A stretch of DNA of 64,000 nt from Streptomyces sp. NRRL S-1022 (GCF_000720135.1 NZ_JOIU01000022.1:62001-126000), one strand, 5' to 3'. Positions 22,700 to 33,490 are shown, counted from the stretch's first letter. The notes: generated by a model not told the origin, from the letters alone. Numbers and translations are program-made.

Positions 22700-23953
22700 T
22701 CAGACCGCGGCGGCCGGCGGGCCGGTGGGGGCCGGTTCGGCGGGGGCGGTGTGCTGCTGCGGGAAGGCGAGGTCCAGCTCGGCGGCGACCGCCCCGGTGG
22801 GCGGCGGGATCACGGCGGCGATGGCGGTGGTGACCACACCGGCCGGCTCCTCGGTCTCCTCGACCACGTTGGTGTGGTCGACGACCTCGCGGCGGGAGAT
22901 CTTCCAGATCGCGGCGCTCGCGGCGACGAGGAAGACGGCGACGACGGCGGTGCCCCAGTCACCCAGGCCGGTGACGGCCTCGGCACCCGCGCCGACCAGC
23001 GCGGCGGCCGGCAGGGTCAGCGCCCAGGCGATGAACATGCGGGTCGCGGTGGACCAGCGGACCACACCGCCCTTGCGGCCCAGACCCGCGCCCATCACCG
23101 AGCCGGAGACGACGTGCGTGGTGGAGAGGGAGAAGCCGAGGTGCGAGGAGGCCAGGATGGCGGTCGCGGCGCTGGTCTGCGCGGCGAAGCCCTGGCGCGG
23201 CTCCAGGTCGGTCAGGCCCTTGCCCATGGTGCGGATGATGCGCCAGCCGCCGATGTAGGTGCCGAGCGCGATGGCCAGGCCGGCGGAGAGGATCACCCAG
23301 GTGGGAGGGTTGGAGCCGGGGGCGAGCGAGCCGCCGGCCACCAGGGCGAGGGTGATGATGCCCATCGTCTTCTGGGCGTCGTTGGTGCCGTGGGCCAGGG
23401 AGACCAGGCCGGCGGAGGCGATCTGGCCGGCGCGGAAGCCCTTGCGGGTGGCCTCGCCGTCCGCGGTGCCGCCGATGCCGTACGAGAACCGGGTGGCCAG
23501 CAGCGAGGCCAGGCCGGCGACGACCGGCGCGGCGACGGCCGGCAGCAGCACCTTGGTGACCAGGACGTCACCGTGGACGGCGCCGAATCCGGCGGAGGCG
23601 ACGGTGGCCCCGACCAGGCCGCCCATCAGGGCGTGCGAGGAGCTGGAGGGCAGGCCCACCAGCCAGGTCAGCAGATTCCAGAGGATCGCGCCGACCAGGG
23701 CGGCGAAGATGACCTCGGGACGGATGCCGGTCTCGTCGACGAGACCCTTGGAGATCGTGTTCGCGACCTCCACCGAGAGGAAGGCGCCCCCGAGGTTGAG
23801 GGCGGCGGACATGGTCACCGCGATCTTCGGCTTCAGAGCGCCTGTGGAGATGGTGGTGGCCATCGCGTTCGCGGTGTCGTGGAAACCGTTCGTGAAATCG
23901 AACGCGAGAGCGGTGACGACCACTATCGCGAGGATCAGCGAGAAGCTTTCCAT
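22700..23953 (-). CDS. pit: Low-affinity inorganic phosphate transporter, PiT family
   Basis: 417-aa PiT permease, about ten membrane spans in two inverted halves. The repeated PiT signature appears as FDFTNGFHDTANAMATTI near the N-terminus and SLAHGTNDAQKTMG in the second half. A cytoplasmic tail follows HTNVVEE. It imports metal-phosphate complexes. The ATG at 23953 is preceded by a PHO-box-like region, so PhoP control is likely. From memory S. coelicolor calls the equivalent gene pitH2. Confidence 0.93.
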   Translation of the reverse strand: MESFSLILAIVVVTALAFDFTNGFHDTANAMATTISTGALKPKIAVTMSAALNLGGAFLSVEVANTISKGLVDETGIRPEVIFAALVGAILWNLLTWLVGLPSSSSHALMGGLVGATVASAGFGAVHGDVLVTKVLLPAVAAPVVAGLASLLATRFSYGIGGTADGEATRKGFRAGQIASAGLVSLAHGTNDAQKTMGIITLALVAGGSLAPGSNPPTWVILSAGLAIALGTYIGGWRIIRTMGKGLTDLEPRQGFAAQTSAATAILASSHLGFSLSTTHVVSGSVMGAGLGRKGGVVRWSTATRMFIAWALTLPAAALVGAGAEAVTGLGDWGTAVVAVFLVAASAAIWKISRREVVDHTNVVEETEEPAGVVTTAIAAVIPPPTGAVAAELDLAFPQQHTAPAEPAPTGPPAAAV

Positions 23954-23981
23954 TTACCCAGGCAATCGTTCGAGGTCATTG

Positions 23982-24022
23982 GCGGGTCGAACGTAGGCAA
24001 CCTGGGTGAACGGAAGATGAAC
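23982..24022 (-). promoter_or_regulatory. PHO-box-like direct repeats upstream of pit
   Basis: On the minus strand two adjacent 11-base units GTTCATCTTCC and GTTCACCCAGG occupy 24012-24022 and 24001-24011. A third unit, GTTCGACCCGC, lies at 23982-23992 after an 8-base gap. This fits the Streptomyces PhoP direct-repeat consensus (GTTCACC-type, 11-nt steps). The site is 29-69 bases before the pit start codon, where PhoP could activate or block transcription. Confidence 0.8.
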
Positions 24023-24096
24023 TGGGACGGGCGTGGGGGTGTCGGTAACGCGCGTGTGGGATTCCGTTTGTGCCCCTGGTCCCAAGCGCCCCTTGG

Positions 24097-24948
24097 CTAC
24101 CGGCCCCGCGCCAGGATCCGCAGCCGGCTCAGGGGGCCGTTGAAGAGATTCTGGTCACCCGGCAGCCGGCCCTTGGCGGCGTACTGCCAGAACGTCCAGT
24201 AGCGCCAGCCGCCCGGCAGCGTCCCCGGCCGCGAGGTGCCGTGCCGGGCGATCCACAGCGGGTTGGAGGAGGCGAAGGCGTGGCTGTTCCCGGTGCACAG
24301 CTTCCACCACTGGGTTGTGGTGTAGATCACCGGACGGCGGCCGGTCTGCCGCTCGACCTCGTCGCTGAAGGACCGGATCCAGCGGACCATGCGGGCCTTG
24401 CCCAGCCCGTAGCACTTGTGCCGCGTGCTGTACGGGTTGTACTCGATGTCCAGCGCGGGCGGCAGCGTCCAGCCGTCCGCGCTCCAGTCGCCGCCGTGCC
24501 GCACGAAGTAGGCGGCCTGCCGGGTGCCGGAGGACCGGTCGGGCAGGGCGAAGTGGTACGCGCCGTGCAGCAGGCCGGCCGTGCGGGCCCCGGTGTACTG
24601 CCCGGTGAAGTACGGGTTGCGGTAGGTCGTGGACTCGGTCGCCTTGACGTACACGAACCGGGCGCCCTTCGCCGCGGCGGCGGTCCAGTCGACGCGCTTC
24701 TGGTGGGACGAGACGTCGTGCCCCCGGGGCGTCCCGGCGGGTGCCGACAGCCCGGCGGACCCGGGGACCCCGGCGGGCAGTGACGTTTCGGCTGTCCGCG
24801 CGGTCCCGGCCGGCCGGGCTCCTCCCGCCGGCCCGCCGGGTCCCTGCGGCCCGGCCGACGCGGGTGCGGTGGCCGCGAGGACGAGGGCCGCCGTGGCCGC
24901 CGCGAGGACACCGGCGCGGCGGCGGACAGGGGTGCGTTCACGGACCAT
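24097..24948 (-). CDS. Secreted GH25 lysozyme-type muramidase
   Basis: 283-aa exported cell-wall hydrolase. A signal peptide (basic start, Ala-rich core, ASA cleavage near residue 32) is followed by a Gly/Pro/Ala linker to about residue 72. The GH25 barrel starts at GHDVSSHQKRVDW; DIEYNP carries the catalytic acid pair, and YVKATES, GAYHFA and YTTTQWW are family segments. It should cut peptidoglycan glycan strands in growth, lysis or competition. The gene is divergent from the aldolase gene. Confidence 0.92.
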   Translation of the reverse strand: MVRERTPVRRRAGVLAAATAALVLAATAPASAGPQGPGGPAGGARPAGTARTAETSLPAGVPGSAGLSAPAGTPRGHDVSSHQKRVDWTAAAAKGARFVYVKATESTTYRNPYFTGQYTGARTAGLLHGAYHFALPDRSSGTRQAAYFVRHGGDWSADGWTLPPALDIEYNPYSTRHKCYGLGKARMVRWIRSFSDEVERQTGRRPVIYTTTQWWKLCTGNSHAFASSNPLWIARHGTSRPGTLPGGWRYWTFWQYAAKGRLPGDQNLFNGPLSRLRILARGR

Positions 24949-25150
24949 GCGTCTCCCCGGGGTGGCGGACGACCGCGGGCGGCGGCGATCGTCCCGTGGG
25001 CAAGAGAGGCCATTGAAGGTCCGGCGAGCACCGCATCCAGGCCGATTCCGAGCGTTTCGTGACCAGATGCGCCCGTTCGGCCGTACGGATTCCGGGCGCA
25101 GGCGACCGGTCCCGCCCGCTCGGCACCGGTCCGGCTGGCAGGATCACGGC

Positions 25151-25876
25151 ATGGCTGAACCGCTGCGGAACACGGACGACGGACACCACGCCGGGGACCA
25201 CGCCGGGCGGCAGGCGGGGGACCGGGCCGGGGACCCGGACGTGGCACGGCTGTGGGCGGACGTGGTCGCGACGGCGCGCCGGACCGTCGCCGACGGGCTG
25301 GTCGTCGGCACCTCCGGCAACGTCTCCGCGCGTGTCGGCGACCTCGTGCTGGTCACCCCGTCGGGCGTCCCCTACGACCGGCTCACCCCCGCCGACCTCA
25401 CCGGCGTCGACCTCACCGGACGCCAGGTGCTCGGCACCCTGGTGCCGACCAGCGAGCTGCCCATGCACCTCGCCGTCTACCGCACCACCGACGCCCGCGC
25501 CGTCGTGCACACCCACGCCGTGCACGCGACCGCGGTCTCCACGCTCGTGACCGAGCTGCCGGGGGTGCACTACATGGCCGGCGCCCTCGGCGGCCTGATC
25601 AGGGTCGCCCCCTACGCCGCCTACGGCACCGACGAGCTGGCGCAGAACATGCTCCACGCCCTCGCCGGCCGCTCCGGCTGCCTGCTGCGCAACCACGGCA
25701 CCGTCACCTACGGCGCCACCCTCGACCAGGCCTACGACCGCACCGCCCAGCTGGAATGGATGTGCCGCCTGTGGCTGACGGCGTCCTCGGTGCCGGGCCT
25801 GACACCGTCCCTGCTGACGGAGGCACAAGTCGCCGAGGCCGGGGAACGCTTGAAGGGGTACGGCCAACGGAGGTGA
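25151..25876 (+). CDS. Class II aldolase / L-fuculose-phosphate aldolase-like protein
   Basis: 241-aa zinc aldolase (FucA/AraD family). Zinc ligands are H120 and H122 in VVHTHAVHAT and H182 in LRNHGTV; the substrate-site GTSGNVSARV and the SELPMH segment with the usual acidic residue are present. An N-terminal His/Asp-rich stretch of about 30 residues is extra. The open frame begins far upstream, but ATG 25151 gives the family N-terminus. The sugar phosphate used is unknown. Confidence 0.9.
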   Translation: MAEPLRNTDDGHHAGDHAGRQAGDRAGDPDVARLWADVVATARRTVADGLVVGTSGNVSARVGDLVLVTPSGVPYDRLTPADLTGVDLTGRQVLGTLVPTSELPMHLAVYRTTDARAVVHTHAVHATAVSTLVTELPGVHYMAGALGGLIRVAPYAAYGTDELAQNMLHALAGRSGCLLRNHGTVTYGATLDQAYDRTAQLEWMCRLWLTASSVPGLTPSLLTEAQVAEAGERLKGYGQRR

Positions 25877-26078
25877 CCCCTTGCCGAGCAGCAACCCGTT
25901 CCGCCCCCTGCCGACCCCGCTCGCCCTGCTCCGCGACAGCGGCGCGAGCCGGCTCGGCTCCGTCCGCCGCGCCGGCGCCCGGTGGCGGCGCGGCCACCCG
26001 GCGCTGCCGAAACCGCCCGCCCCCGCCCGGTCCGCGCTTCCGCTGGCCACCGGCCGGAACCCCGCCGACACTGGACCC

Positions 26079-27206
26079 GTGCGCACTGTGAAGGCGGCCG
26101 CCACCGCACTCACCGCGGTCCTGGCCGCCGGCACCGCCTCCGTGGTCGCCGGCCGGCTCGCCAGCGACGCGGCACTGAAGGCACCGCCGGGCCGGCCCCT
26201 GCCCACCGAGCCCCGCCTCACCGTGCACCGCACGGCCGCCGGGCAGATCACGCTCACCCGCGACCTGGCCGCGCTGCGCCCCGGCACCTACGGTCTCGCC
26301 GGTGACGGCTCCCACGCGGTCGTCGGCCCCGTCCTGGAGGCGGCCGCGCACAGCGCCGACACCGTCGTACGCCGGCTGGAACGCGTCACCCACGGCACCC
26401 TCGCCCCCGGCGACACGGTGTGGCTCACCCCGAACGTGCACGTCGGCGACCCGCGCGCGGCCCTCGGCCTGGACCACGAGGACGTCGGCGTGCCCGGGGC
26501 CCTCGGCACGCTGCCCGCCTGGTTCGTGCCGGGCGACCGGGAGACCTGGGTGATCGCGGTGCACGGCCTCGGCGCCACCCGGGAGCAGGCCATGAACGTC
26601 ATGGGCTTCCTGCACCGCCGCCGGCTGCCGGTCCTCGCCCTCGCCTACCGCGGCGACCCCGGCGCCCCGCGGTCACCGGACGGGCTCAACCACCTCGGCG
26701 AGACCGAGTGGCGGGACGTGGACGCGGCGGTCCGCTACGCCGTCGGCCGCGGCGCCCGCCGGGTCGTCCTGCTCGGCTGGTCCACGGGTGCCACGATGGC
26801 CCTGCGCGCCGCCGAGCACTCCACGGTCCGCGACCGCATCGCCGGGCTCGTCCTGGACTCGCCGGTGCTCAGCTGGGAGGCCACCCTGCGCGCCCTGGCC
26901 CGGGCCCGGCACACCCCGCAGCCGCTGCTGCCGCTCGCCGTGCGGGCCGCGCAGGGCCGGGCCGGGCTGCACGCCGACCGGGTGGCCGAGATCGTCGACC
27001 CCGCCCGGCTCCGGGTGCCGACCCTGATCGTGCACGGCCCGCAGGACCAGGTCGCCCCCTGGGAGTTCTCCCGCCGGCTGGCCCGGCGCCGCGCCGACGT
27101 CGTCGCCCTGCACACCGTCGCGAAGGCCCCGCACGCGGCGATGTGGAACGCGGACCCGGCCGAGTACGAGGAGCGCCTGCGCCGTTTCCTGACCCCGCTG
27201 ATGTGA
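26079..27206 (+). CDS. Membrane-anchored alpha/beta hydrolase
   Basis: 375-aa serine hydrolase. An N-terminal hydrophobic span (about residues 3-25) suggests a signal anchor. The hydrolase triad is probably S235 in GWSTGA, D323 in GPQDQVAP and H352 in APHAAMW; the oxyanion motif VHGLGATRE precedes it. GTG 26079 is chosen because conserved sequence begins there and a -10-like GACACT sits just upstream, as in leaderless genes. An in-frame TTG at 25881 would add 66 low-complexity residues. Substrate unknown. Confidence 0.82.
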   Translation: MRTVKAAATALTAVLAAGTASVVAGRLASDAALKAPPGRPLPTEPRLTVHRTAAGQITLTRDLAALRPGTYGLAGDGSHAVVGPVLEAAAHSADTVVRRLERVTHGTLAPGDTVWLTPNVHVGDPRAALGLDHEDVGVPGALGTLPAWFVPGDRETWVIAVHGLGATREQAMNVMGFLHRRRLPVLALAYRGDPGAPRSPDGLNHLGETEWRDVDAAVRYAVGRGARRVVLLGWSTGATMALRAAEHSTVRDRIAGLVLDSPVLSWEATLRALARARHTPQPLLPLAVRAAQGRAGLHADRVAEIVDPARLRVPTLIVHGPQDQVAPWEFSRRLARRRADVVALHTVAKAPHAAMWNADPAEYEERLRRFLTPLM

Positions 27207-27388
27207 CCCGCGGACGCCGTCCGGGCGCCGGGCCCGCCGGTACCGGCGCGAAGCATTCCGTTTATAGCCGTACGGCTGGCTCGATCACGTCGCCGTGGCC
27301 CGTCCCGGACGCCGTGCCTTGGCCAGCCCCGTAGCCCGCGGTGACATTCCGTTTGGGTTTTCGGACCGTCAACCGGAAGACTGCACCC

Positions 27389-28807
27389 GTGACGTCCCGT
27401 ATCCCGCGCGACTCCAGGCTTCGACTCGTCCGACCGCGACCCCTGGCCGCCGCCCCCAGAGCTGTGAACCAGCGGCGCCCACAGCGCCCCGCACCCCGGC
27501 CGCCGGAGGGCACACCCGCCCGCGCCGAACTGGCCGGAATGGCCCGCACCGGTCTGGCCGGCGCGGCCCGCGTCGCCCGCTGGGCCGACGCCGCACTCGG
27601 TCCCGGCCGCGCCGGCGCCACCACCGACGGCAAAGCCACCCTGTCCGACGCCACCGCGGAACGCGCCGCCGCCGAACTGGGTCTGAGCGCCGCTCAGGTC
27701 CGCGCCGACTGGGACACCGCCCGCCTCGCCGGACTCGTCGAGGTGCACGGCGACAGCGCGCGCCCCGGCTGGCGGCTGCGCGCCTGGGACCGCGACGACA
27801 GCGCCGTCCTGCGCGGCTGGGTCGCCCTCTTCGACGCCTGGTCGCTCGCCTGCCCCGAACCCGGCGGGCACGAACCGGCCGCCGTCGCCGAGGTCGTCTC
27901 GGCCATGCCCCAGGTGCTCTCCTTCCTCCAGCTCTCCGCCGGCCCCGTCCCGGTCGAGCAGCTGCTCGACCTGCTCCAGCAGCGGGTCACCGAACTGCGC
28001 ACCGAACGCTGCGAGGTCGCCTACGAGCCCGGCACCGGACAGCCCGCCGGCACCCCGCGCCCCGCGGACCCCGCGCCCGCCGGGGACGCCCCGCTCGCCC
28101 CGCTGCTCGACTGGGCGCTGCGCGCCCTCGCCTCCGTCGGCGCCCTCACCTACGGCGGCGGCCAGGCCACCCTCACCCCGCTCGGCAGCTGGGCGGTGTG
28201 GGTCAAGCTGGAGCAGATCTGCGTGGCCGCGCAGAGCCCCGCCGGCAACATCGAGCAGTCCGCCGAGGACATGCTCCGCGGCTGCGCCCAGCTCCGTCCC
28301 AACGCGGCCCGCGCCGAGTACCGCGCCTGGCTCGCCGCCCGCCCCGTCGGCAGCGCCGTCACCGAGCTGATCGGCGCCGCCCGCGGCGACGACGCCCTGC
28401 TGCGCGGCCTGGCCTTCGAGGCGCTGCGCGTCGTCGGCGCCCCCGCCGAGCCCGACGTACGGGCCGTGGTCGACGAGCCGGCCCTGCGGCCCTACGCGCT
28501 GCTGTGGCTCGCCGAGCACGACGGGATCGACCCGGAGGACGCCCACGAGGTGCTCACCCGCGAGGAGGCCACCTGGCTGTGGGTGGACACCGCCGCCGCC
28601 GTCGCCGACCACGGCGAGGCGCCGATGCTGGTCCGGCACCTGGAGTCCGCGGTGCAGCCCACCGTGCCCCAGCTGCTCGACGAGGTCCGCGCCGTCGGCC
28701 ACCCGCGCACCGTGCAGGTCCTGGTCGCGCTCGCCGCCGCGCACCCCGACCCGGCCCTGGCCAAGGCCGTCCGCCGGGCCGCGTTCCAGGTGCACACCGG
28801 GGGATGA
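27389..28807 (+). CDS. Conserved actinobacterial hypothetical protein
   Basis: 472-aa soluble protein without a domain that I can name securely. The N-terminal 70 residues are basic and Pro-rich. The middle (about 75-150) looks like a winged-helix fold (SDATAERAAAELGLSAAQVRADW), a second one may lie near residues 235-265, and the C-terminal part is alpha-helical and HEAT-like (GAARGDDALLRGLAFEALRVVG). A regulatory or scaffolding role is possible. GTG 27389 follows GGAAGA by about 9 bases; GTG 27341 is an alternative start. Confidence 0.75.
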   Translation: MTSRIPRDSRLRLVRPRPLAAAPRAVNQRRPQRPAPRPPEGTPARAELAGMARTGLAGAARVARWADAALGPGRAGATTDGKATLSDATAERAAAELGLSAAQVRADWDTARLAGLVEVHGDSARPGWRLRAWDRDDSAVLRGWVALFDAWSLACPEPGGHEPAAVAEVVSAMPQVLSFLQLSAGPVPVEQLLDLLQQRVTELRTERCEVAYEPGTGQPAGTPRPADPAPAGDAPLAPLLDWALRALASVGALTYGGGQATLTPLGSWAVWVKLEQICVAAQSPAGNIEQSAEDMLRGCAQLRPNAARAEYRAWLAARPVGSAVTELIGAARGDDALLRGLAFEALRVVGAPAEPDVRAVVDEPALRPYALLWLAEHDGIDPEDAHEVLTREEATWLWVDTAAAVADHGEAPMLVRHLESAVQPTVPQLLDEVRAVGHPRTVQVLVALAAAHPDPALAKAVRRAAFQVHTGG

Positions 28808-28823
28808 GCGGCCGGGGAGCGGC

Positions 28824-29240
28824 TCAGCCGCCGGTCTCCGGGGCGTAGGTCCCGAAGCTCCAGACGTTCCCCTCGGCGTCCCGGGCCAGGTAGTCCCGCG
28901 AGCCGTAGTCCTGGTCCGTCGGGGGCATCAGGATCTCCACCCCGTGCTCCACGGCCCGCTGGTGGTGGGCGTCCACGTCGTCCACCACGACGTACACCCC
29001 GGCGGGCCCGGCGTCCTGCATCGCCGTGTCGAAGGGACCGCCGCGGCCCTTGGAGCCGAGCATCACCACGCCGCCGCCCTGGACCAGCTCGGCGTGCATC
29101 ACCGTGCCGTCCTGCGTCTCGTACACCGACAGCTCGGTGAAGCCGAGGGCCTCGGTGAGCTGCCTGATCGCCGCCCTGGCGTCCGCGTAGAGCAGCGTGG
29201 GACAGATGCCCGGCCGTGCGCCGCCACCCGTGCCTGCCAT
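28824..29240 (-). CDS. VOC (glyoxalase/bleomycin-resistance-like) family protein
   Basis: 138-aa single-chain VOC protein with two beta-alpha-beta-beta-beta modules: TLLYADARAAIRQLTEALGF in the first, and VVVDDVDAHHQRAVEHGVEI plus RDAEGNVWSFGTY in the second. The terminal E of the usual metal ligand set is not obvious (YAPETGG), so it may bind a ligand rather than catalyse. AAGGAG precedes ATG 29240. It faces the previous gene 16 bases away. Confidence 0.88.
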   Translation of the reverse strand: MAGTGGGARPGICPTLLYADARAAIRQLTEALGFTELSVYETQDGTVMHAELVQGGGVVMLGSKGRGGPFDTAMQDAGPAGVYVVVDDVDAHHQRAVEHGVEILMPPTDQDYGSRDYLARDAEGNVWSFGTYAPETGG

Positions 29241-29453
29241 GCCGATCACTCCTTCGTGCACCGGTTGCGCCCCGCCCTCCGAGTCTGGCAGGCACCACCG
29301 ACAGCGCCCGGCCCGGTGGCCCGCACCGCCCGCCGCCGAACGGGGGACTTCCGGGCCGCCGCCCGCCCGGCCGCCCCGCCCGCCCGGCCCCCGGTGACTA
29401 CGCTCTGCGCCTGTTCCGGGACGGTGGATCCCAGTCGGTACCAAGGGGGCAAG

Positions 29454-30164
29454 GTGGCCTTTCCACCACACCGTCTCACCGCCGTCCTCCTCACGGCCGC
29501 CGTCGCCCTCGGCGTGCTCTCCCTGGCCCGGCACGCGCGGCCCGCCCCCTACGGCGACCGGCTCCAGGCCGGCCGGTCCGGCGAGCCGCACCCGGGCACC
29601 CGGGCCTGGGCGGCGCGGGCGCACGACGGCGCGGTGGCCGGCTACGACAGCCGCACCGGGGCCCTGCGCTGGCGCTACGCGCGCGCGGGCCACCGCCCCG
29701 TCTCCGTGCTCCCCGCGCGCGCGGAGGTGATCGCGCTCTGGGACGACGGACTGCTCACCGACACCGACGGCCGCTCCGTGCGCTGGCACCGGGCCCTGCC
29801 CGACGCGGCCGAGTGGCTTCCGGCCCAGGGCGGTACCGGCGTCCTGCGCCTCCTCGGCCGCGGCATCCTCGCGGTCGTCACCCCGCGCCGGGTCACCGCG
29901 TACCGCACCGCCGACGGCGATCTGCGCTGGGTGCTGCCCGCCCGGCCGGGCTGCGCGTTCCGGCCCGAGGGCGCCGTCCGGCGGGGCGCGGCCCTGCTCC
30001 TCGCCCAGCCGTGCGCGGACAGCGCCTGGACCGGGCAGCTCGTGGCCGTGGACGACCTGGGCCGGATCGCCCCCGGCCGCACCCCGCTGGGCAACGACCT
30101 GCCGGGCCCGCGCCCCGGCCCCGGACACCTGGACGCAGAAAATTCGCTTGCCCGGCCCCGTTAG
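29454..30164 (+). CDS. Membrane-anchored PQQ-like beta-propeller protein
   Basis: 236-aa protein with a hydrophobic N-terminal span (LTAVLLTAAVALGVLSLA) acting as signal or anchor. WAARAHDGAVAGYDSRTGALRW and VTAYRTADGDLRWVLP are propeller blades of the PQQ/YncE type. Only three to four blades are visible, so the propeller is short or incomplete. GTG 29454 follows AAGGGGG by 5 bases. An extracytoplasmic binding or sensing role is possible; no enzyme motif is seen. Confidence 0.75.
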   Translation: MAFPPHRLTAVLLTAAVALGVLSLARHARPAPYGDRLQAGRSGEPHPGTRAWAARAHDGAVAGYDSRTGALRWRYARAGHRPVSVLPARAEVIALWDDGLLTDTDGRSVRWHRALPDAAEWLPAQGGTGVLRLLGRGILAVVTPRRVTAYRTADGDLRWVLPARPGCAFRPEGAVRRGAALLLAQPCADSAWTGQLVAVDDLGRIAPGRTPLGNDLPGPRPGPGHLDAENSLARPR

Positions 30165-30174
30165 ACTTGTTCCC

Positions 30175-30198
30175 ATGGCCATTCTCCTCGCGCATTAG
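30175..30198 (+). CDS. Putative 7-codon leader peptide ahead of the ABC-F gene
   Basis: ATG GCC ATT CTC CTC GCG CAT TAG encodes MAILLAH. A TAGACT -10-like hexamer lies 7 bases before the ATG, as expected for a leaderless mRNA. The following 60 bases include GGCGGG and CCCGCC, which could pair. Ribosome-mediated attenuation is known for several ABC-F resistance genes, but nothing here proves it. Confidence 0.35.
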   Translation: MAILLAH

Positions 30199-30257
30199 AC
30201 GGCGGGAACGTCCTCAGCCGCCCACCCGCCAATCCCTGTACGCCCTGGAGTCTGTCC

Positions 30258-31856
<1,599 letters not shown>

Positions 31857-32191
31857 TCGAAAATCTGATCCACTGAGTATGGATCATTCGGCCCATCGGT
31901 GATCCATCATCTGTGTGAGATCTCCTCGTATCGAGGTGTGTCGTACACGGATTTTCCGGCCGATCCCCCGATAGTCGGGGGATCGGCCGCTTTGCCTTCC
32001 TGACCTGGTACTTCGCGAATCCGCCCGCGCAGAGCCGTGGACCGCACCCCTCGGAATCTTCTATTCCGTTTGTGGGGATCCGCTCCTGTCGTCACAACGA
32101 TGTCTCACGGACCTTGCCGAATGGGTGGCCATCGCGCCCGGGAGGGGTGATCATGAGGAGACCAGAGCGCACTTCCCATGAGGAGGCACGG
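31857..32191. other. GATC-rich intergenic region between ABC-F gene and gbn
   Basis: No gene is supported here. Eight GATC tetranucleotides start at 31855, 31868, 31883, 31902, 31962, 31981, 32077 and 32149. There is an inverted repeat ATGGATCA / TGATCCAT at 31880-31887 and 31901-31908. A terminator hairpin at 31958-31988 is listed separately. The region is less GC-rich than the flanking genes. Confidence 0.8.
31958..31988 (+). terminator. Strong hairpin terminator downstream of ABC-F gene
   Basis: Perfect 13-bp stem (GGCCGATCCCCCG and its complement) with a five-base loop, followed by GCTTTGCCTT. It lies about 100 bases past the ABC-F stop. Confidence 0.8.
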
Positions 32192-32413
32192 GTGGCCGAG
32201 ACTCTGAAGAAGGGCAGCCGGGTGACCGGCGCCGCGCGCGACAAGCTCGCGGCAGACCTGAAGAAGAAGTACGACTCCGGTGCGAGCATCCGGGCGCTGG
32301 CCGAGGAGACCGGCCGCTCGTATGGCTTCGTGCACCGGATGCTGAGCGAGTCGGGCGTCACGCTGCGTGGGCGTGGCGGAGCGACCCGCGGTAAGAAGGC
32401 CGCTTCGTCCTGA
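32192..32413 (+). CDS. gbn: GATC-binding nucleoid-associated protein Gbn-like
   Basis: 73-aa basic protein with a helix-turn-helix core: YDSGASIRALAEETGRSYGFVHRMLSESG. Flanks are rich in Lys and Arg (LKKGSRVT, RGRGGATRGKK). It matches my memory of S. coelicolor SCO1839 (Gbn), described as a small nucleoid-associated protein that binds GATC-containing sites and affects development. GTG 32192 follows AGGAGG by 6 bases; ATG 32153, with GGAGGGG before it, would add 13 residues. The GATC-rich upstream region suggests self-binding. Confidence 0.85.
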   Translation: MAETLKKGSRVTGAARDKLAADLKKKYDSGASIRALAEETGRSYGFVHRMLSESGVTLRGRGGATRGKKAASS

Positions 32414-32443
32414 GTCCGGGCGGCCCATCGGCTTCGATGGTGG

Positions 32444-32476
32444 CCACCCGGTCGGGGGACCGACCGGCCGGGTGGT
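32444..32476 (+). terminator. Imperfect hairpin after gbn
   Basis: CCACCCGG and CCGGGTGG arms enclose an inner TCGG/CCGA pair, about 30 bases past the gbn stop and before the promoter region of the next gene. Confidence 0.5.
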
Positions 32477-32530
32477 TACTGTGCAGTCACTTAGCTTTGC
32501 TCTGCTGACCGCACCCATCGGAGGCGCCCC

Positions 32531-33334
32531 ATGGCTTCGCCCGAGCAGGACCTCGCTCCCGCACTCGACAAGGACGGCGTACGGCTCACCGTCGACGACA
32601 CGCTCGCCACGGTGACGCTGGCCAACCCGGCCAAGCTCAACGCGCAGAGCCCCGCCCTGTGGCGGGCGCTCGCCGAGGCCGGGCGGCTGCTGCCGGGCTC
32701 CGTTCGCGTCGTCGTGCTGCGTGGCGAGGGCAAGTCCTTCTCCGCCGGGCTGGACCGTCAGATGTTCACCCCGGAGGGGATCCCGGGCGAGCCGTCCTTC
32801 ATCGAACTCGCGCGCCGTGACGACGCCGGGCTCGACGCGACCATCGCCGAATACCAGGAGGCGTTCACCTGGTGGCGGCGGACCGACATCGTGTCCATCG
32901 CCGCCGTCCAGGGGCATGCCATCGGGGCCGGCTTCCAGCTCGCGCTCGGCTGCGACCTGCGGGTCGTCGCCGACGACGTGCAGTTCGCCATGCGCGAGAC
33001 CAGCCTCGGCCTCGTACCCGACCTGACCGGCACGCACCCGCTGGTCGGACTCGTCGGATACGCCCGCGCGCTGGAGATCTGCGCGACCGGGCGGTTCGTC
33101 GGGGCCGAGGAGGCGGTGTCGAGCGGACTGGCCAACCTCGCGGTGCCCGCGGCCGAACTGGACGGGGCGGTACGGGACTTGGCGGCGGCGTTGCTGGCCG
33201 CGCCGCGCGACGCGGTCGTGGAGACCAAGGCGCTGCTCCGTGGTGCCGTGGACCGCACGTACGACGAGCAGCGCGCGGCCGAGCGCGCCGCGCAGGCCCG
33301 GCGGCTGCGGGACCTGGCCGGCCTCGGCGAATAG
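32531..33334 (+). CDS. Enoyl-CoA hydratase/isomerase family protein
   Basis: 267-aa crotonase-fold protein. The CoA-site segments are VVVLRGEGKSFSAGLDRQMF and AVQGHAIGAGFQLALGCDLRV; the second holds the oxyanion Gly. In classical hydratases two Glu residues catalyse. One region here reads FAMRETSLGLVPD, which supplies the second Glu, while the first is not clear, so the reaction may not be hydration. CGGAGGC precedes ATG 32531. Role: acyl-CoA metabolism. Confidence 0.88.
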   Translation: MASPEQDLAPALDKDGVRLTVDDTLATVTLANPAKLNAQSPALWRALAEAGRLLPGSVRVVVLRGEGKSFSAGLDRQMFTPEGIPGEPSFIELARRDDAGLDATIAEYQEAFTWWRRTDIVSIAAVQGHAIGAGFQLALGCDLRVVADDVQFAMRETSLGLVPDLTGTHPLVGLVGYARALEICATGRFVGAEEAVSSGLANLAVPAAELDGAVRDLAAALLAAPRDAVVETKALLRGAVDRTYDEQRAAERAAQARRLRDLAGLGE

Positions 33335-33490
33335 CCCGTACAGCCCCTGCCGTGACCCGGCGGGTCCGGCGTGGCGTCCCCGGCGTGGTGGCGTCCCCCG
33401 GCCCGGCGGGGCGCGTCGGCGTGCTCATGGTGTGTGCGTCCCCGGGGGCGGCACGGCAGCACGCCGACGCGACCGCGGTCCCGGCGGCCG

